A stretch of 64,000 nt of DNA from Alcaligenaceae bacterium. Its GTDB lineage: Bacteria; Pseudomonadota; Gammaproteobacteria; Burkholderiales; Burkholderiaceae_B. Where the stretch lies: positions 26,434 to 90,433 of the forward strand of contig JABMMM010000156.1 in NCBI GenBank assembly GCA_013205565.1, read 5' to 3'. A program made the position numbers and the translations under genes. Shown here piece by piece: positions 1 through 8,397 of this stretch (its first letter is position 1; every line of letters begins with the position of its first letter). Under the pieces are notes generated by a model that was not told the DNA's origin, did no database searches, and saw nothing but the letters and a program-made list of their open reading frames with translations.

Positions 1-314
1 CGTTAGCCGAAGTGACTGTCTCGGGGACTGCGGCTGCAGCCTTTGTGGGCGCGCCTTACACCACCGCCGGTAAAACCGGTACGGCGCAGGTCTATAGTTT
101 GCGCGGCGCAAAGTATCAAAGTAGCGCAATTGACGAGCGCCTGCGTGATCACTCTTTGTTTATGGCTTTCGCCCCCGCAAATCAACCAAAAATTGCGATC
201 GCAGTCATTGTTGAAAATGCGGGTTGGGGAGGCAGTGTTGCAGCACCGATTGTGCGCAAAGTGTTTGATGCCTGGTTGCTGCGCGCGGCGTCGACGCAAA
301 GGGCGGCCCCTTGA
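1..314 (+). CDS. mrdA: Penicillin-binding protein 2 (peptidoglycan transpeptidase), C-terminal end only
   Basis: Only the last ~104 residues are present; the reading frame is open from base 3 and the gene begins outside the window. The conserved KTGT box of penicillin-binding transpeptidases is encoded at 72-83, followed by the usual segment that ends in a VENAGWGG-like strand. PBP2 cross-links peptidoglycan in the periplasm during cell elongation. The identity rests on the KTGT box plus the immediately following rodA, its standard partner. The stop codon overlaps the rodA start (TTGA), which suggests translational coupling. A different class B PBP is possible from the fragment alone, but the rodA neighbour makes PBP2 much more likely. 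Confidence 0.85.
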   Translation, partial: LAEVTVSGTAAAAFVGAPYTTAGKTGTAQVYSLRGAKYQSSAIDERLRDHSLFMAFAPANQPKIAIAVIVENAGWGGSVAAPIVRKVFDAWLLRAASTQRAAP

Positions 315-1447
315 AAATAATTTTCAAAGCGCTCTTTCGTTGCCTGACATCTATTGACTGGCCGCTGATGTTGATTTTGTTGTTGCTGGCGACCGTTGGT
401 CTGGTGGTCATGCACTCGGCCGTTGGCAGCATAGACACGCGCTTTTCGGATCAGGTGCGGAATTTTTATATCGCTCTTGCGGCGTTATGGGTTGTTGCTG
501 TTACGCCACCACAATTTATTTTAAAACTTGCTGTGCCGTTCTACGTGGTGGGCATCGTTTTACTTTTTGCTGTACTTTTTGTGGGTGATACCAGCAAAGG
601 CGCGACCCGCTGGCTCAATATTGGAATCACTCGCATTCAACCCTCTGAGATGATGAAAATAGCCTTGCCTTTAATGTTGGCCTGGTATTTTAGTAAGCGT
701 GAAGGCTCGATGAAGTTTTTGGATTTATGCGCGGCGAGTGTGTTCTTGCTTGTGCCATTTTTGCTCATCGTCAAGCAGCCTGATTTAGGTACGGCCATTT
801 TGGTGTTTAGTGCGGGGTTTTTTGTGATTTTTTTTGCGGGTTTATCGTTCAAGCTTTTGATACCAGTGATGGTCGTCAGTGCGCTTGGCCTCGGTTCTGT
901 TTACCTGCAGCAAGACAAGTTGTGCGCCGATGACTTTAAGTGGGTGATGTTGCACGAGTATCAAAAACATCGCATCTGTACCTTGCTTGATCCAAGCACT
1001 GATCCCTTAGGCAAGGGGTTTCATACGATTCAATCGACTATTGCGGTTGGGTCGGGTGGCGTCTATGGCAAGGGGTATATGAATGGCACACAAACCCATT
1101 TGGATTTTATCCCTGAGCGGACAACCGACTTTATTTTTGCTGTGTTCGCAGAAGAGTTTGGTTTGTATGGTGGCGTGACCTTGCTGGTCTTGTACCTGCT
1201 GTTAATCTGGCGTGGCCTGGCAATTGCCTGGCGCGCGCCGAGTCAGGGCCAGCGGTTGCTGGCTAGCTCCTTGTCGATGGTGCTGTTCATTTATGTCTTC
1301 GTAAATATCGGAATGGTGACCGGAATTTTGCCGGTGGTTGGGGTGCCCTTGCCGCTGCTCAGTTACGGCGGTACCGCCTTATTGACGATTGGGATCGCGT
1401 GCGGCATCTTAATGAGTATTAGTAAGTACCGACCACCTCAGGCCTGA
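311..1447 (+). CDS. rodA: Rod shape-determining protein RodA (SEDS peptidoglycan glycosyltransferase)
   Basis: A 378-residue polytopic membrane protein of the SEDS family, which polymerises glycan strands with PBP2 in the elongasome. Family hallmarks visible: a QPSEMMKIALP segment near residue 115, QPDLGTAIL near 156, a FIPERTTDF segment near 265, and the C-terminal PLPLLSYGGT motif at 346-355. The length matches RodA rather than FtsW. The start is TTG at 311, overlapping the mrdA stop. No Shine-Dalgarno sequence is obvious, so coupling to mrdA translation is likely. The gene is convergent with mutY. Confidence 0.93.
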   Translation: MKIIFKALFRCLTSIDWPLMLILLLLATVGLVVMHSAVGSIDTRFSDQVRNFYIALAALWVVAVTPPQFILKLAVPFYVVGIVLLFAVLFVGDTSKGATRWLNIGITRIQPSEMMKIALPLMLAWYFSKREGSMKFLDLCAASVFLLVPFLLIVKQPDLGTAILVFSAGFFVIFFAGLSFKLLIPVMVVSALGLGSVYLQQDKLCADDFKWVMLHEYQKHRICTLLDPSTDPLGKGFHTIQSTIAVGSGGVYGKGYMNGTQTHLDFIPERTTDFIFAVFAEEFGLYGGVTLLVLYLLLIWRGLAIAWRAPSQGQRLLASSLSMVLFIYVFVNIGMVTGILPVVGVPLPLLSYGGTALLTIGIACGILMSISKYRPPQA

Positions 1448-1455
1448 ACCCTTGG

Positions 1456-1475
1456 CCCCTTCTTGCCCCTTCTTG
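1456..1475. repeat. Two tandem copies of a 10-base C-rich unit between rodA and mutY
   Basis: CCCCTTCTTG occurs twice head to tail (1456-1465, 1466-1475) and is flanked by CCCTTGG-like sequence on both sides. It lies in the 71-base gap between the convergent stops of rodA and mutY. I see no GC-rich hairpin with a T-tract here. Function unknown. Confidence 0.5.
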
Positions 1476-1518
1476 CCCCCTTGGCGCACTGTTTGCGCGT
1501 CCTACCTCTGTGATGTTG

Positions 1519-2637
1519 TCAAACAAGTTGTCCGTTGGCTAGCAGGCCTTCGAGCAACTTGCGTACGGGCGCTGGCAAACCTCGCTGCGCAAGCTCAGAG
1601 AGCGCGACCCATTGTCCGGTGCTGGCGCTTGGCTGACCGGTTAGGCACTGTTTGTCAGCTATTGGTATTTGGGTGTGGGGTGTTGTTGTGGTGTGCTCAA
1701 CCAACACCAACTCGGGTCGCACAGTCAGCCGATAATGCGTAAAGACGTGTAAAAAGTGAGCGAGTGTTTCAGATTTTTTGACGGTCAGGCCAAGTTGCTG
1801 ACAAGCGAGCTTGACTTCCAGGTCTTGCGCACACTCGGGCAGGCTCCAGAGGCCGCCCCAGATGCCAGTCGTTGGGCGTTGTTCTAACCAGATGTGGCCC
1901 AGTCGATGCGGGATCAACATCGTGACGGTACGCTCGGGCAAGACTTTGCGCGTTCGCGGCCACGGGAGTTCGTCACACCGACCTTCCAGCCGGGCGCGGC
2001 AGTCTTTTTTTAGCGGGCAGGCCTCGCACTGTGGGCGCCCGCGTGTGCAAACTAAAGCACCAAGATCCATCAGACCCTGCGTGTAGGCGGACATAAATTC
2101 CGTGTCTTGCGTGCAAGCCTTTGCCGAAGGCACTTGTTCGTGCGCGTGCGCCCACAACTGCACTTCAATGGGTCGTGTGGTTGGGTCGCCTTCGATCGCA
2201 AAGAGTCGCGCTAAGACGCGTTTAACATTGCCGTCGAGTATTGCGACACGTTCGCCATAACAAAACGCGGCAATCGCAGCGGCGGTCGAGGGTCCAATGC
2301 CTGGTAGCGTCATCAAACCCGCCGCCTGGGTCGGAAATACGCCGCCCCAGTCTTGCATCACTTGTTTGGCACAGGCATGCAGATTGCGTGCCCGCGCGTA
2401 ATACCCTAAGCCGGCCCACTGCACCATGACTTCGCTCGTAGGCGCCTGGGCAAGCGCGCTGACGGTTGGAAACTTGGCTAAAAAGCGTTGATAGTAGTCG
2501 CGCACTGCGCTGACTTGTGTCTGTTGCAGCATAATTTCAGAAAGCCACACCCGGTAGGGGTCGCGGGTGTGTTGCCAGGGTAGTCCGTGGCGACCATGTT
2601 CGCGTTGCCAGACAACCAAGCGAGGGGCAATTTTCAT
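1519..2637 (-). CDS. mutY: A/G-specific adenine DNA glycosylase MutY
   Basis: A 372-residue base-excision repair enzyme that removes adenine mispaired with 8-oxoguanine. Visible features: catalytic Glu34 in SEIMLQQTQV; helix-hairpin-helix LPGIGPSTAAAI at 111-122; catalytic Asp135 in ILDGNVKRV; and the 4Fe-4S ligands C197, C204, C207 and C213 (C-x6-C-x2-C-x5-C). The C-terminal third is a Nudix-like 8-oxoG recognition domain, beginning around residue 235 and including a GIWGGLWSLPE segment. The gene stands alone on the minus strand, divergent from the oxidoreductase gene. Length is normal for the family and all key residues are present. Confidence 0.95.
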   Translation of the reverse strand: MKIAPRLVVWQREHGRHGLPWQHTRDPYRVWLSEIMLQQTQVSAVRDYYQRFLAKFPTVSALAQAPTSEVMVQWAGLGYYARARNLHACAKQVMQDWGGVFPTQAAGLMTLPGIGPSTAAAIAAFCYGERVAILDGNVKRVLARLFAIEGDPTTRPIEVQLWAHAHEQVPSAKACTQDTEFMSAYTQGLMDLGALVCTRGRPQCEACPLKKDCRARLEGRCDELPWPRTRKVLPERTVTMLIPHRLGHIWLEQRPTTGIWGGLWSLPECAQDLEVKLACQQLGLTVKKSETLAHFLHVFTHYRLTVRPELVLVEHTTTTPHTQIPIADKQCLTGQPSASTGQWVALSELAQRGLPAPVRKLLEGLLANGQLV

Positions 2638-2891
2638 ATTTTTTGCGTAAAACTAGACGATTCGGCGCCAAGCAGACAATGCTTGCTTCGCGTGGTCGCA
2701 GACGTTTGTATTATGCCTGCGTCAGACAGCACTTGCCGCAACGCGCAGACGGGGTTACAACAGAGTCAGCGTGAGCTTTCACGAGTGCGCCCTGAGGCTT
2801 AAATGATTAACCCGTGGTTGACCAAGTCGCTTCAAAAGAGAGATCGGAGTCAGCCGGCACGGGCCATACTACTCAAAAGGAGTCCAGACAA

Positions 2892-5800
2892 ATGAATGCC
2901 CCGTTTTCAGACCAGCAGTTGCAAGCCTTAAACGCCGTCAAACTAGACGATAAGTACGACCTATCTGCGGGCCGTGCCTGGCTCAGTGGGATCCATGCGC
3001 TTGTGCGCTTGCCGATGAATCAGCGCGTGCGTGACCAGAGCGCTGGCTTGAATACCGCCGGCTTCATTTCTGGCTATCGCGGTTCGCCCTTAGGCGGCTT
3101 CGATCAAAATCTTTGGAAAGCCGCGGAGCGTCTGAAGCAACACCACATCGTGTTTCAGCCCGGCGTCAACGAAGACCTTGCTGCGACTTCGGTTTGGGGC
3201 TCTCAGCAAGTCAATCTGTTTGAGGGCGCGCAGTACGAGGGCGTTTTTGGCTTGTGGTACGGCAAAGGGCCCGGGGTAGATCGTTGCGGCGATGTCTTTA
3301 AACACGCGAATGCGGCGGGGACTTCGCCCTTGGGTGGCGTCTTGGTTGTGGCTGGTGACGACCACTCTGCAAAGTCTTCGACGCTGCCCCATCAAAGCGA
3401 TCATATTTTAAAAGCCTGTGGAATTCCGGTTTTGTTTCCGGCGAGCGTGCAAGAGATTCTTGATTATGGCGTGCTGGGTTGGGCAATGAGTCGGTATGCA
3501 GGTTTGTGGGTGGGGATGAAATGCATCACGGACATCGTTGAGGTCTCAGCCTCGGTGGATGTCGACCCCGAGCGTGTTCAGATCAACATTCCTGAAGATT
3601 TTGTCTTACCTGCGGGGGGCTTGAATATTCGCTTGGGCGACACGCCGCTCGCTCAAGAGGCGCGATTGTTGGATCAAAAGTTATACGCTGCGCTGGCCTT
3701 TGCCCGCGCCAATGGTTTGAATCGGCAGCTTTGGTCGGTGCCCGACGAGCAAGCGCGCTTTGGCATCATCACTTCGGGTAAGGCCTACCTCGACACGACA
3801 CAAGCCTTGCTCGATCTGGGCCTGACGCCTGAGGTATGCCAGCAAATTGGTTTGCGTCTGTTTAAAGTGGGGATGGTCTGGCCGCTTGAGTCGACAGGCT
3901 TACTGAGCTTTGCGGAAAATCTCGACGAGATTTTGGTGGTCGAAGAAAAACGCCAAATGCTTGAATACCAAGTCAAAGAAGAACTGTTCGGCTGGATCGG
4001 ACGGGGTAAAAAGATTCCGCGTGTGGTTGGCAAGTTTGACGATAAAGACGGTGGCGAATGGGGTGTACCGCAAAGCCCGTGGTTGTTGCCTGCCCACTAT
4101 GAGTTTTCGCCATCGATGGTGGCGCGCGCGATCGCCACGCGTCTGTTACGCCTTGAGTTGCCTGCGCAGGTGCGCGCGCAGATCGAGGCTCGTCTGGCGT
4201 TTATTGCAGCTCGCGAGCGCGAACTCGCTCGTCCACGGGTGGTGGCTGAGCGCAAGCCGTGGTTTTGCTCGGGGTGTCCACATAACACGTCGACGCGCGT
4301 GCCCGAGGGTTCGCGCGCGATGGCTGGCATTGGTTGCCACTATATGGCGCTGTGGATGGATCGCAGCACGCATGTGTTCACGCAAATGGGTGGCGAAGGT
4401 GCACCGTGGATCGGGCAGGCGCCGTTCACCACTGAAAAGCATGTCTTCGTTAATTTAGGTGACGGCACATATTTTCACTCGGGCCTGTTGGCGATCCGTG
4501 CGGCAGTCACGGCGCAGGTCAATATCACCTACAAAATTTTATTTAATGATGCGGTCGCGATGACAGGTGGTCAGCCTGTCGGTGGGCAAATCACAGTGCC
4601 AATGATGGCCGCGCAGGTGTTGGCTGAGGGTGTGGTCAGGCTAGTCGTGGTTACCGATGAGCCAGAAAAATATTCGCAACGAAGCAGTTTGCCCCCAGGT
4701 GTAGAGGTCGTGCATCGAGATGAACTTGAGCGTGTTCAAAAAGAGTTGCGTGAGCTCTCGGGCACCTCTGCGCTGATTTATGACCAGACGTGCGCCACTG
4801 AAAAGCGCCGCCGCCGCAAGCGCAATGCTTATCCTGACCCGGCACGCCGTGTCGTGATCAACCCGCGTGTTTGCGAGGGTTGTGGCGATTGTTCGACACA
4901 ATCTAATTGTCTATCGATCGAACCACTCGAAACAGAGCTGGGTCGAAAACGTGTGATTAATCAATCGAGTTGTAACAAAGACTTCTCCTGTTTGAAGGGC
5001 TTTTGCCCGAGCTTGGTGACGGTTGAGGGCGGCCAGTTACGCAAGCCAAAGCTGCTTGAGGCCACCGAGGTGCAGGCCTTGGCTTTACCCGATCCGGCTT
5101 TAGTTGCGCTCGACCGCTCGTATGGCATCTTTGTTGCGGGCGTTGGCGGAACGGGCGTTGTCACGATTGGTCAGTTGCTTGGTATGGCGGCCCATCTTGA
5201 AGGTAAAGCTGGTTCGGTTCTTGATATGGCAGGCTTGGCGCAAAAGGGGGGTGCGGTGTTTTCACACGCCATCATCGCTCCGACTGCCGCGGATATTTTG
5301 AACACCCGCATCGCGATGGGTCAGGCCGATTTGGTGTTGGGCGCGGATCTGGTGGTGGGTTCAAGCGCTGAGGCGGTGGCGCGCATGCGGCCCGGGCACA
5401 CACGGATGTTGTTAAACGCCGATGTCGCCCCAACGGCAGCCTTCATTGGCAATCCGAACTGGACGCTCGCTGCCCATGAGTTACGTCAAGAACTTGAGCT
5501 AGCCTGTGGCGAGGGACGAATCGATAGCGTCGATGCCTCAGAGCTTGCGGTGAAGCTCTTGGGTGATGCGGTGTATGCCAATCCGCTTTTGATGGGATTT
5601 GCCTACCAAAAAGCTTGGATTCCTTTGCATCATCGCTCGCTTGAACAAGCGATTGTTTTAAACGCTGTACAGGTGAAGAAGAACCTTGAGGCGTTTAACT
5701 GGGGGCGTCGTGTCGCGCACGAACCGCAACTGATTGCTCGGCTTTTAGGAGGCGCCCAGCAGGCGTTAAATCCTAACGCGCACGGTGCGACCATCGTTGA

Positions 5801-6479
5801 GTTCAAACGCTCGGGCTCTGAGTTTGAACAGTTGCGTGAGCATCGGGCGGCGTTTTTACGCGAGTATCAAAACGAGGCTTATGCGTCAGAGTATGTCGCG
5901 TTTGTGAATCGGGTGTCGGACGCTGAAATGCAGGCTTGCGGTACGCAGCGCTTGACGCTGGTGGTTGCGCGTTATCTGTTTAAGCTGATGGCGTATAAAG
6001 ATGAGTATGAAGTTGCCCGGCTTTACACCGATGGCGAATTTTTACGCGCGCTGGACGAGCAGTTTGAGGGGGATTGGTCTGTGCACTTTCATCTGGCGCC
6101 ACCACTGTTTGCTAAGCGCGACGATAAGGGGCATTTGATAAAAGCTAAGTTTGGGCCTCGGATGTTGGTGGCGTTCAGGTTGCTGGCAAAGCTCAAAGGG
6201 TTGCGCGGTACTTGGATGGATGTGTTTGGGTATACGGCTGAACGGCGCGCTGAACGGGCGTTGATTGGTGAGTATCGTGAGACGGTGTTGGGTATGTTGG
6301 GTAAGCTTTCGCGGGGATCTCTGGAGAAGGCGGTTGAGGTGGCTGGGGTACCTGAAGACATTCGTGGATATGGGCATGTGAAAGAGGCTGCGTTGCTGCG
6401 GTCTGAGGCTGACCGTGCGAGGTTGCTGGGTGAGTTTGAGGCGGCTGGGGCTGGGGCGGGGGGGAGTCGGGCTGCTTGA
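2892..6479 (+). CDS. Fused indolepyruvate ferredoxin oxidoreductase (IorA-IorB type, TPP-dependent)
   Basis: A 1195-residue fusion that oxidatively decarboxylates aryl- or other 2-oxo acids to acyl-CoA, passing electrons to ferredoxin. Domain order: pyrimidine-binding half (about 20-400, with ISGYRGSPLGGFD near 62); TPP-binding half with CSGCPHN at 459-465 and GDGTYFHSG near 523; a cysteine-rich Fe-S segment beginning at C661 (CEGCGDC, then a further SCNKDFSC stretch); and an IorB-like gamma domain starting with GVGGTG near 750. I chose ATG 2892 because AAAAGGAG sits about ten bases upstream; an in-frame GTG at 2814 lacks such a site. The 254 bases upstream separate it from divergent mutY and should hold both promoters. 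True substrate unknown. The last ~25 codons are strongly G-rich. Confidence 0.9.
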   Translation: MNAPFSDQQLQALNAVKLDDKYDLSAGRAWLSGIHALVRLPMNQRVRDQSAGLNTAGFISGYRGSPLGGFDQNLWKAAERLKQHHIVFQPGVNEDLAATSVWGSQQVNLFEGAQYEGVFGLWYGKGPGVDRCGDVFKHANAAGTSPLGGVLVVAGDDHSAKSSTLPHQSDHILKACGIPVLFPASVQEILDYGVLGWAMSRYAGLWVGMKCITDIVEVSASVDVDPERVQINIPEDFVLPAGGLNIRLGDTPLAQEARLLDQKLYAALAFARANGLNRQLWSVPDEQARFGIITSGKAYLDTTQALLDLGLTPEVCQQIGLRLFKVGMVWPLESTGLLSFAENLDEILVVEEKRQMLEYQVKEELFGWIGRGKKIPRVVGKFDDKDGGEWGVPQSPWLLPAHYEFSPSMVARAIATRLLRLELPAQVRAQIEARLAFIAARERELARPRVVAERKPWFCSGCPHNTSTRVPEGSRAMAGIGCHYMALWMDRSTHVFTQMGGEGAPWIGQAPFTTEKHVFVNLGDGTYFHSGLLAIRAAVTAQVNITYKILFNDAVAMTGGQPVGGQITVPMMAAQVLAEGVVRLVVVTDEPEKYSQRSSLPPGVEVVHRDELERVQKELRELSGTSALIYDQTCATEKRRRRKRNAYPDPARRVVINPRVCEGCGDCSTQSNCLSIEPLETELGRKRVINQSSCNKDFSCLKGFCPSLVTVEGGQLRKPKLLEATEVQALALPDPALVALDRSYGIFVAGVGGTGVVTIGQLLGMAAHLEGKAGSVLDMAGLAQKGGAVFSHAIIAPTAADILNTRIAMGQADLVLGADLVVGSSAEAVARMRPGHTRMLLNADVAPTAAFIGNPNWTLAAHELRQELELACGEGRIDSVDASELAVKLLGDAVYANPLLMGFAYQKAWIPLHHRSLEQAIVLNAVQVKKNLEAFNWGRRVAHEPQLIARLLGGAQQALNPNAHGATIVEFKRSGSEFEQLREHRAAFLREYQNEAYASEYVAFVNRVSDAEMQACGTQRLTLVVARYLFKLMAYKDEYEVARLYTDGEFLRALDEQFEGDWSVHFHLAPPLFAKRDDKGHLIKAKFGPRMLVAFRLLAKLKGLRGTWMDVFGYTAERRAERALIGEYRETVLGMLGKLSRGSLEKAVEVAGVPEDIRGYGHVKEAALLRSEADRARLLGEFEAAGAGAGGSRAA

Positions 6480-6587
6480 GTGCTTTCAGTGCTTGGGTGG
6501 ATGGCTGAGATCCTTTGCCTTCGCCCGCACTTTGCCCGCCCCGAACCGGTGATTTTTTGGCTGAGCAAAAAATACGCGGCTTCGGGT

Positions 6588-6655
6588 TGTTCAAAGTGCT
6601 TGAGTTTGTGGATTGCCTAGGTGTTCAAAGTGCTGGGGGTTGTGGATTGCCTAGG
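6588..6655. repeat. Tandem duplication of a 34-base unit
   Basis: Two adjacent 34-base copies (6588-6621 and 6622-6655) differ at three positions. Each begins TGTTCAAAGTGCT and ends TTGTGGATTGCCTAGG. They occupy the gap between the convergent oxidoreductase and DUF35 genes, ending five bases before the DUF35 stop. No coding role is apparent. Confidence 0.8.
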
Positions 6656-6660
6656 TTGAT

Positions 6661-7074
6661 TCAAGCTGGGGTGAAGCGGCTTAGGGCGACTTCTGGGGTG
6701 ACGTGTTCGAAGGTGACTTTTAGGGGCATGCCAACGTGTACGTTGGCGGGGGTGGGGCCGCTGAAATTGCTCACCATGATCGGGCCTTCTTTTAGTTGCA
6801 CCAGGCAGGCGTCGTAGGGAATGTCTTGCATGAAACCGTCCCAGTAGGCGCGGTGAAACTTCACCCAAGATAAGAGGGTGGCTTGGCCGCTGACGACGAG
6901 CCATTCTTGTTCGTCTGACAGGCATTTAGGGCAGACGGGGCTGGGCGGAAACTGTAGGTGGCGGCAGTGGGTGCAGGCTTGTACTGACAAGCGGTGCTCA
7001 AGCGCGTGATCCCAGAAGGGTTTGCTGAGTTCGTCAATAATCGGCAAGGGCTTGTCATAGGTTTGGGTCGTCAT
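6661..7074 (-). CDS. DUF35 OB-fold protein with N-terminal zinc ribbon, partner of the upstream thiolase-like protein
   Basis: A 137-residue protein with a rubredoxin-like zinc ribbon at C34, C37, C48 and C51 (C-x2-C-x10-C-x2-C), followed by an OB-fold region from about residue 60. Proteins of this family (DUF35/ChsH2-like) bind acyl-CoA and form obligate complexes with thiolase-like enzymes. Here the start codon lies three bases after the stop of the thiolase-like gene, so the two are surely co-transcribed and probably form one complex. The zinc ribbon and length fit the family. The substrate cannot be read from the sequence. Confidence 0.88.
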   Translation of the reverse strand: MTTQTYDKPLPIIDELSKPFWDHALEHRLSVQACTHCRHLQFPPSPVCPKCLSDEQEWLVVSGQATLLSWVKFHRAYWDGFMQDIPYDACLVQLKEGPIMVSNFSGPTPANVHVGMPLKVTFEHVTPEVALSRFTPA

Positions 7075-7077
7075 GAT

Positions 7078-8208
7078 TTAGCCTTTTGTGTAGATGATTG
7101 AACGGGTGCAAGGAGTCGAGGCGATGTATTGCACAACGTTGCAATCGGCAACTTGTCGAGCGCCGCATTCACCGCGAATTTGGCGCACGGCTTCGACGTT
7201 TAAACCCCAGCCTTGCATGTACGAGTTTGAGAGATGTCCACCATCGGTGTTGGTGGGTAGCTTATTGCCAAGTTGCAGGGTACCGCCTTGCACGTAGGCG
7301 CCTGACTCGCCCTGGCCGCAATAGCCAAGGCCTTCAAGGCTAAACAGTACGGTGGGGCTAAAGTTGTCGTAACACATCAGTGCATCGACATCGTCGTGCG
7401 TGACGCCGGCCATTTCGAAGGCTTGGGTGCCGGCGTCTTTGATTTCGTTGTACCAAAACTCTTGATCAAAATTTGAAATCGCGCTGCGTTCGAAGGCGTC
7501 GCGGGCGCCGATACCTGAAATCATGACGGGCGGTTTGGCGAGATCTTTGGCACGATCGGCGGTCGTTAAAATCATGCAGACGGCGCCGTCGTTGATCAGG
7601 CAGTAATCAAGCAGGCCTAAGGGTTCGGTGATGCGTCTGGCGCTTGCGTGGTCGTCAGAGGTGATCGGTTTTTTCATGACGGCGTTAGGGTTTAGTAACG
7701 CGTGCTTGCGAAAGGCCACCGACACTTCAGAGAGTTGACGCGTGGTCGTGCCGTACTTGGCCATGTGCATACGAAACATCATGGCGTGTGCGGCACCGGG
7801 CGACGTAAACCCCCATGGGTTCCAGAAACTTGAGGCGTCTTCGCCGCCATAGTTCACGCGGCGTGAGCGACCGATGTTGGTATAGATCAGGGCGACGTAT
7901 TTTGCGGCACCGGTTTCGAGCGCCAACATAGCCTCGATGATCGACATGCCTGACATACGACCGTGCCCGGGCAGGGTCATTGTCCAGCGTGGGTTTAGGC
8001 CAAGCACTTCACCCATGCGCGCATACGACGGCACACGACACACCAGCAAGCCGTCAATCTCGTCTTTGTTGAGTCCACAATCTGAGATCGCAGATTTAAA
8101 CGCTTGCGCACCCAGGCCGTAATCGCTGATTAACGGAAAGTCGCCATAGGCCGTGTTCCCGATTCCAACGACCGCGATTTTATTTTTTAGCGCATGTAGT
8201 TCATTCAC
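7078..8208 (-). CDS. Thiolase-superfamily protein (SCP2-thiolase/Ltp2-like), probably without the nucleophilic cysteine
   Basis: A 376-residue thiolase-fold protein. The region matching the thiolase CxSG nucleophile motif reads RMSG (Arg84), and the usual C-terminal GHP motif is replaced by an NSYMQGW stretch. This matches the lipid-transfer-type subgroup, some of which act with a DUF35 partner as retro-aldolases on acyl-CoA side chains rather than as true thiolases. The start is GTG 8208, with AAAGGA a few bases upstream; an ATG at 8250 has no ribosome site. DUF35 follows after three bases. Family assignment is firm; 'aldolase rather than thiolase' is inference. Confidence 0.82.
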   Translation of the reverse strand: MNELHALKNKIAVVGIGNTAYGDFPLISDYGLGAQAFKSAISDCGLNKDEIDGLLVCRVPSYARMGEVLGLNPRWTMTLPGHGRMSGMSIIEAMLALETGAAKYVALIYTNIGRSRRVNYGGEDASSFWNPWGFTSPGAAHAMMFRMHMAKYGTTTRQLSEVSVAFRKHALLNPNAVMKKPITSDDHASARRITEPLGLLDYCLINDGAVCMILTTADRAKDLAKPPVMISGIGARDAFERSAISNFDQEFWYNEIKDAGTQAFEMAGVTHDDVDALMCYDNFSPTVLFSLEGLGYCGQGESGAYVQGGTLQLGNKLPTNTDGGHLSNSYMQGWGLNVEAVRQIRGECGARQVADCNVVQYIASTPCTRSIIYTKG

Positions 8209-8287
8209 AACGAAATCCTTTGGCGTTAAAGCTCTGAGGTCTAGGTGCATCAGTGGCCGACACCGAGATAAAACATACGGCGCTGTT

Positions 8288-8315
8288 GCATGATACCCAT
8301 TTTGTGGGGCATGAT
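8288..8315. promoter_or_regulatory. Direct repeat GCATGAT spaced 21 bases apart in a divergent promoter region
   Basis: GCATGAT occurs at 8288-8294 and 8309-8315, one copy every 21 bases (two helical turns), in the gap between the divergent thiolase-like and CoA-transferase genes. The spacing suits a regulator binding one DNA face. No regulator gene is adjacent, so this is only a candidate operator. Confidence 0.25.
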
Positions 8316-8397
8316 GCTAGCAATCAAAATAAATAGAAACAAGGTCCGGCTTCTCTTTTAGGGTTGCTTGCCTTGAGACAAAGCAGAGGACCACGTT

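Noticed and set aside
2647..2952. The 12-mer AAACTAGACGAT occurs both in the mutY/oxidoreductase gap and inside the oxidoreductase gene
   Set aside because: Only two copies, one in coding sequence, no symmetry; most likely chance.
3910..4458. 182-residue alternative-frame open frame inside the oxidoreductase gene
   Set aside because: Arg/Cys/Trp-rich shadow of conserved coding sequence.
6553..6572. TTTTTTG-6-CAAAAAA hairpin between convergent genes as a bidirectional terminator
   Set aside because: The stem is almost all A-T, so it lacks the GC-rich base of an intrinsic terminator.
6089..6594. Long antisense open frames over the 3' end of the oxidoreductase gene
   Set aside because: They mirror a strongly coding plus-strand gene, have low-complexity Pro/Gln/Arg composition and no ribosome site or recognisable domain.
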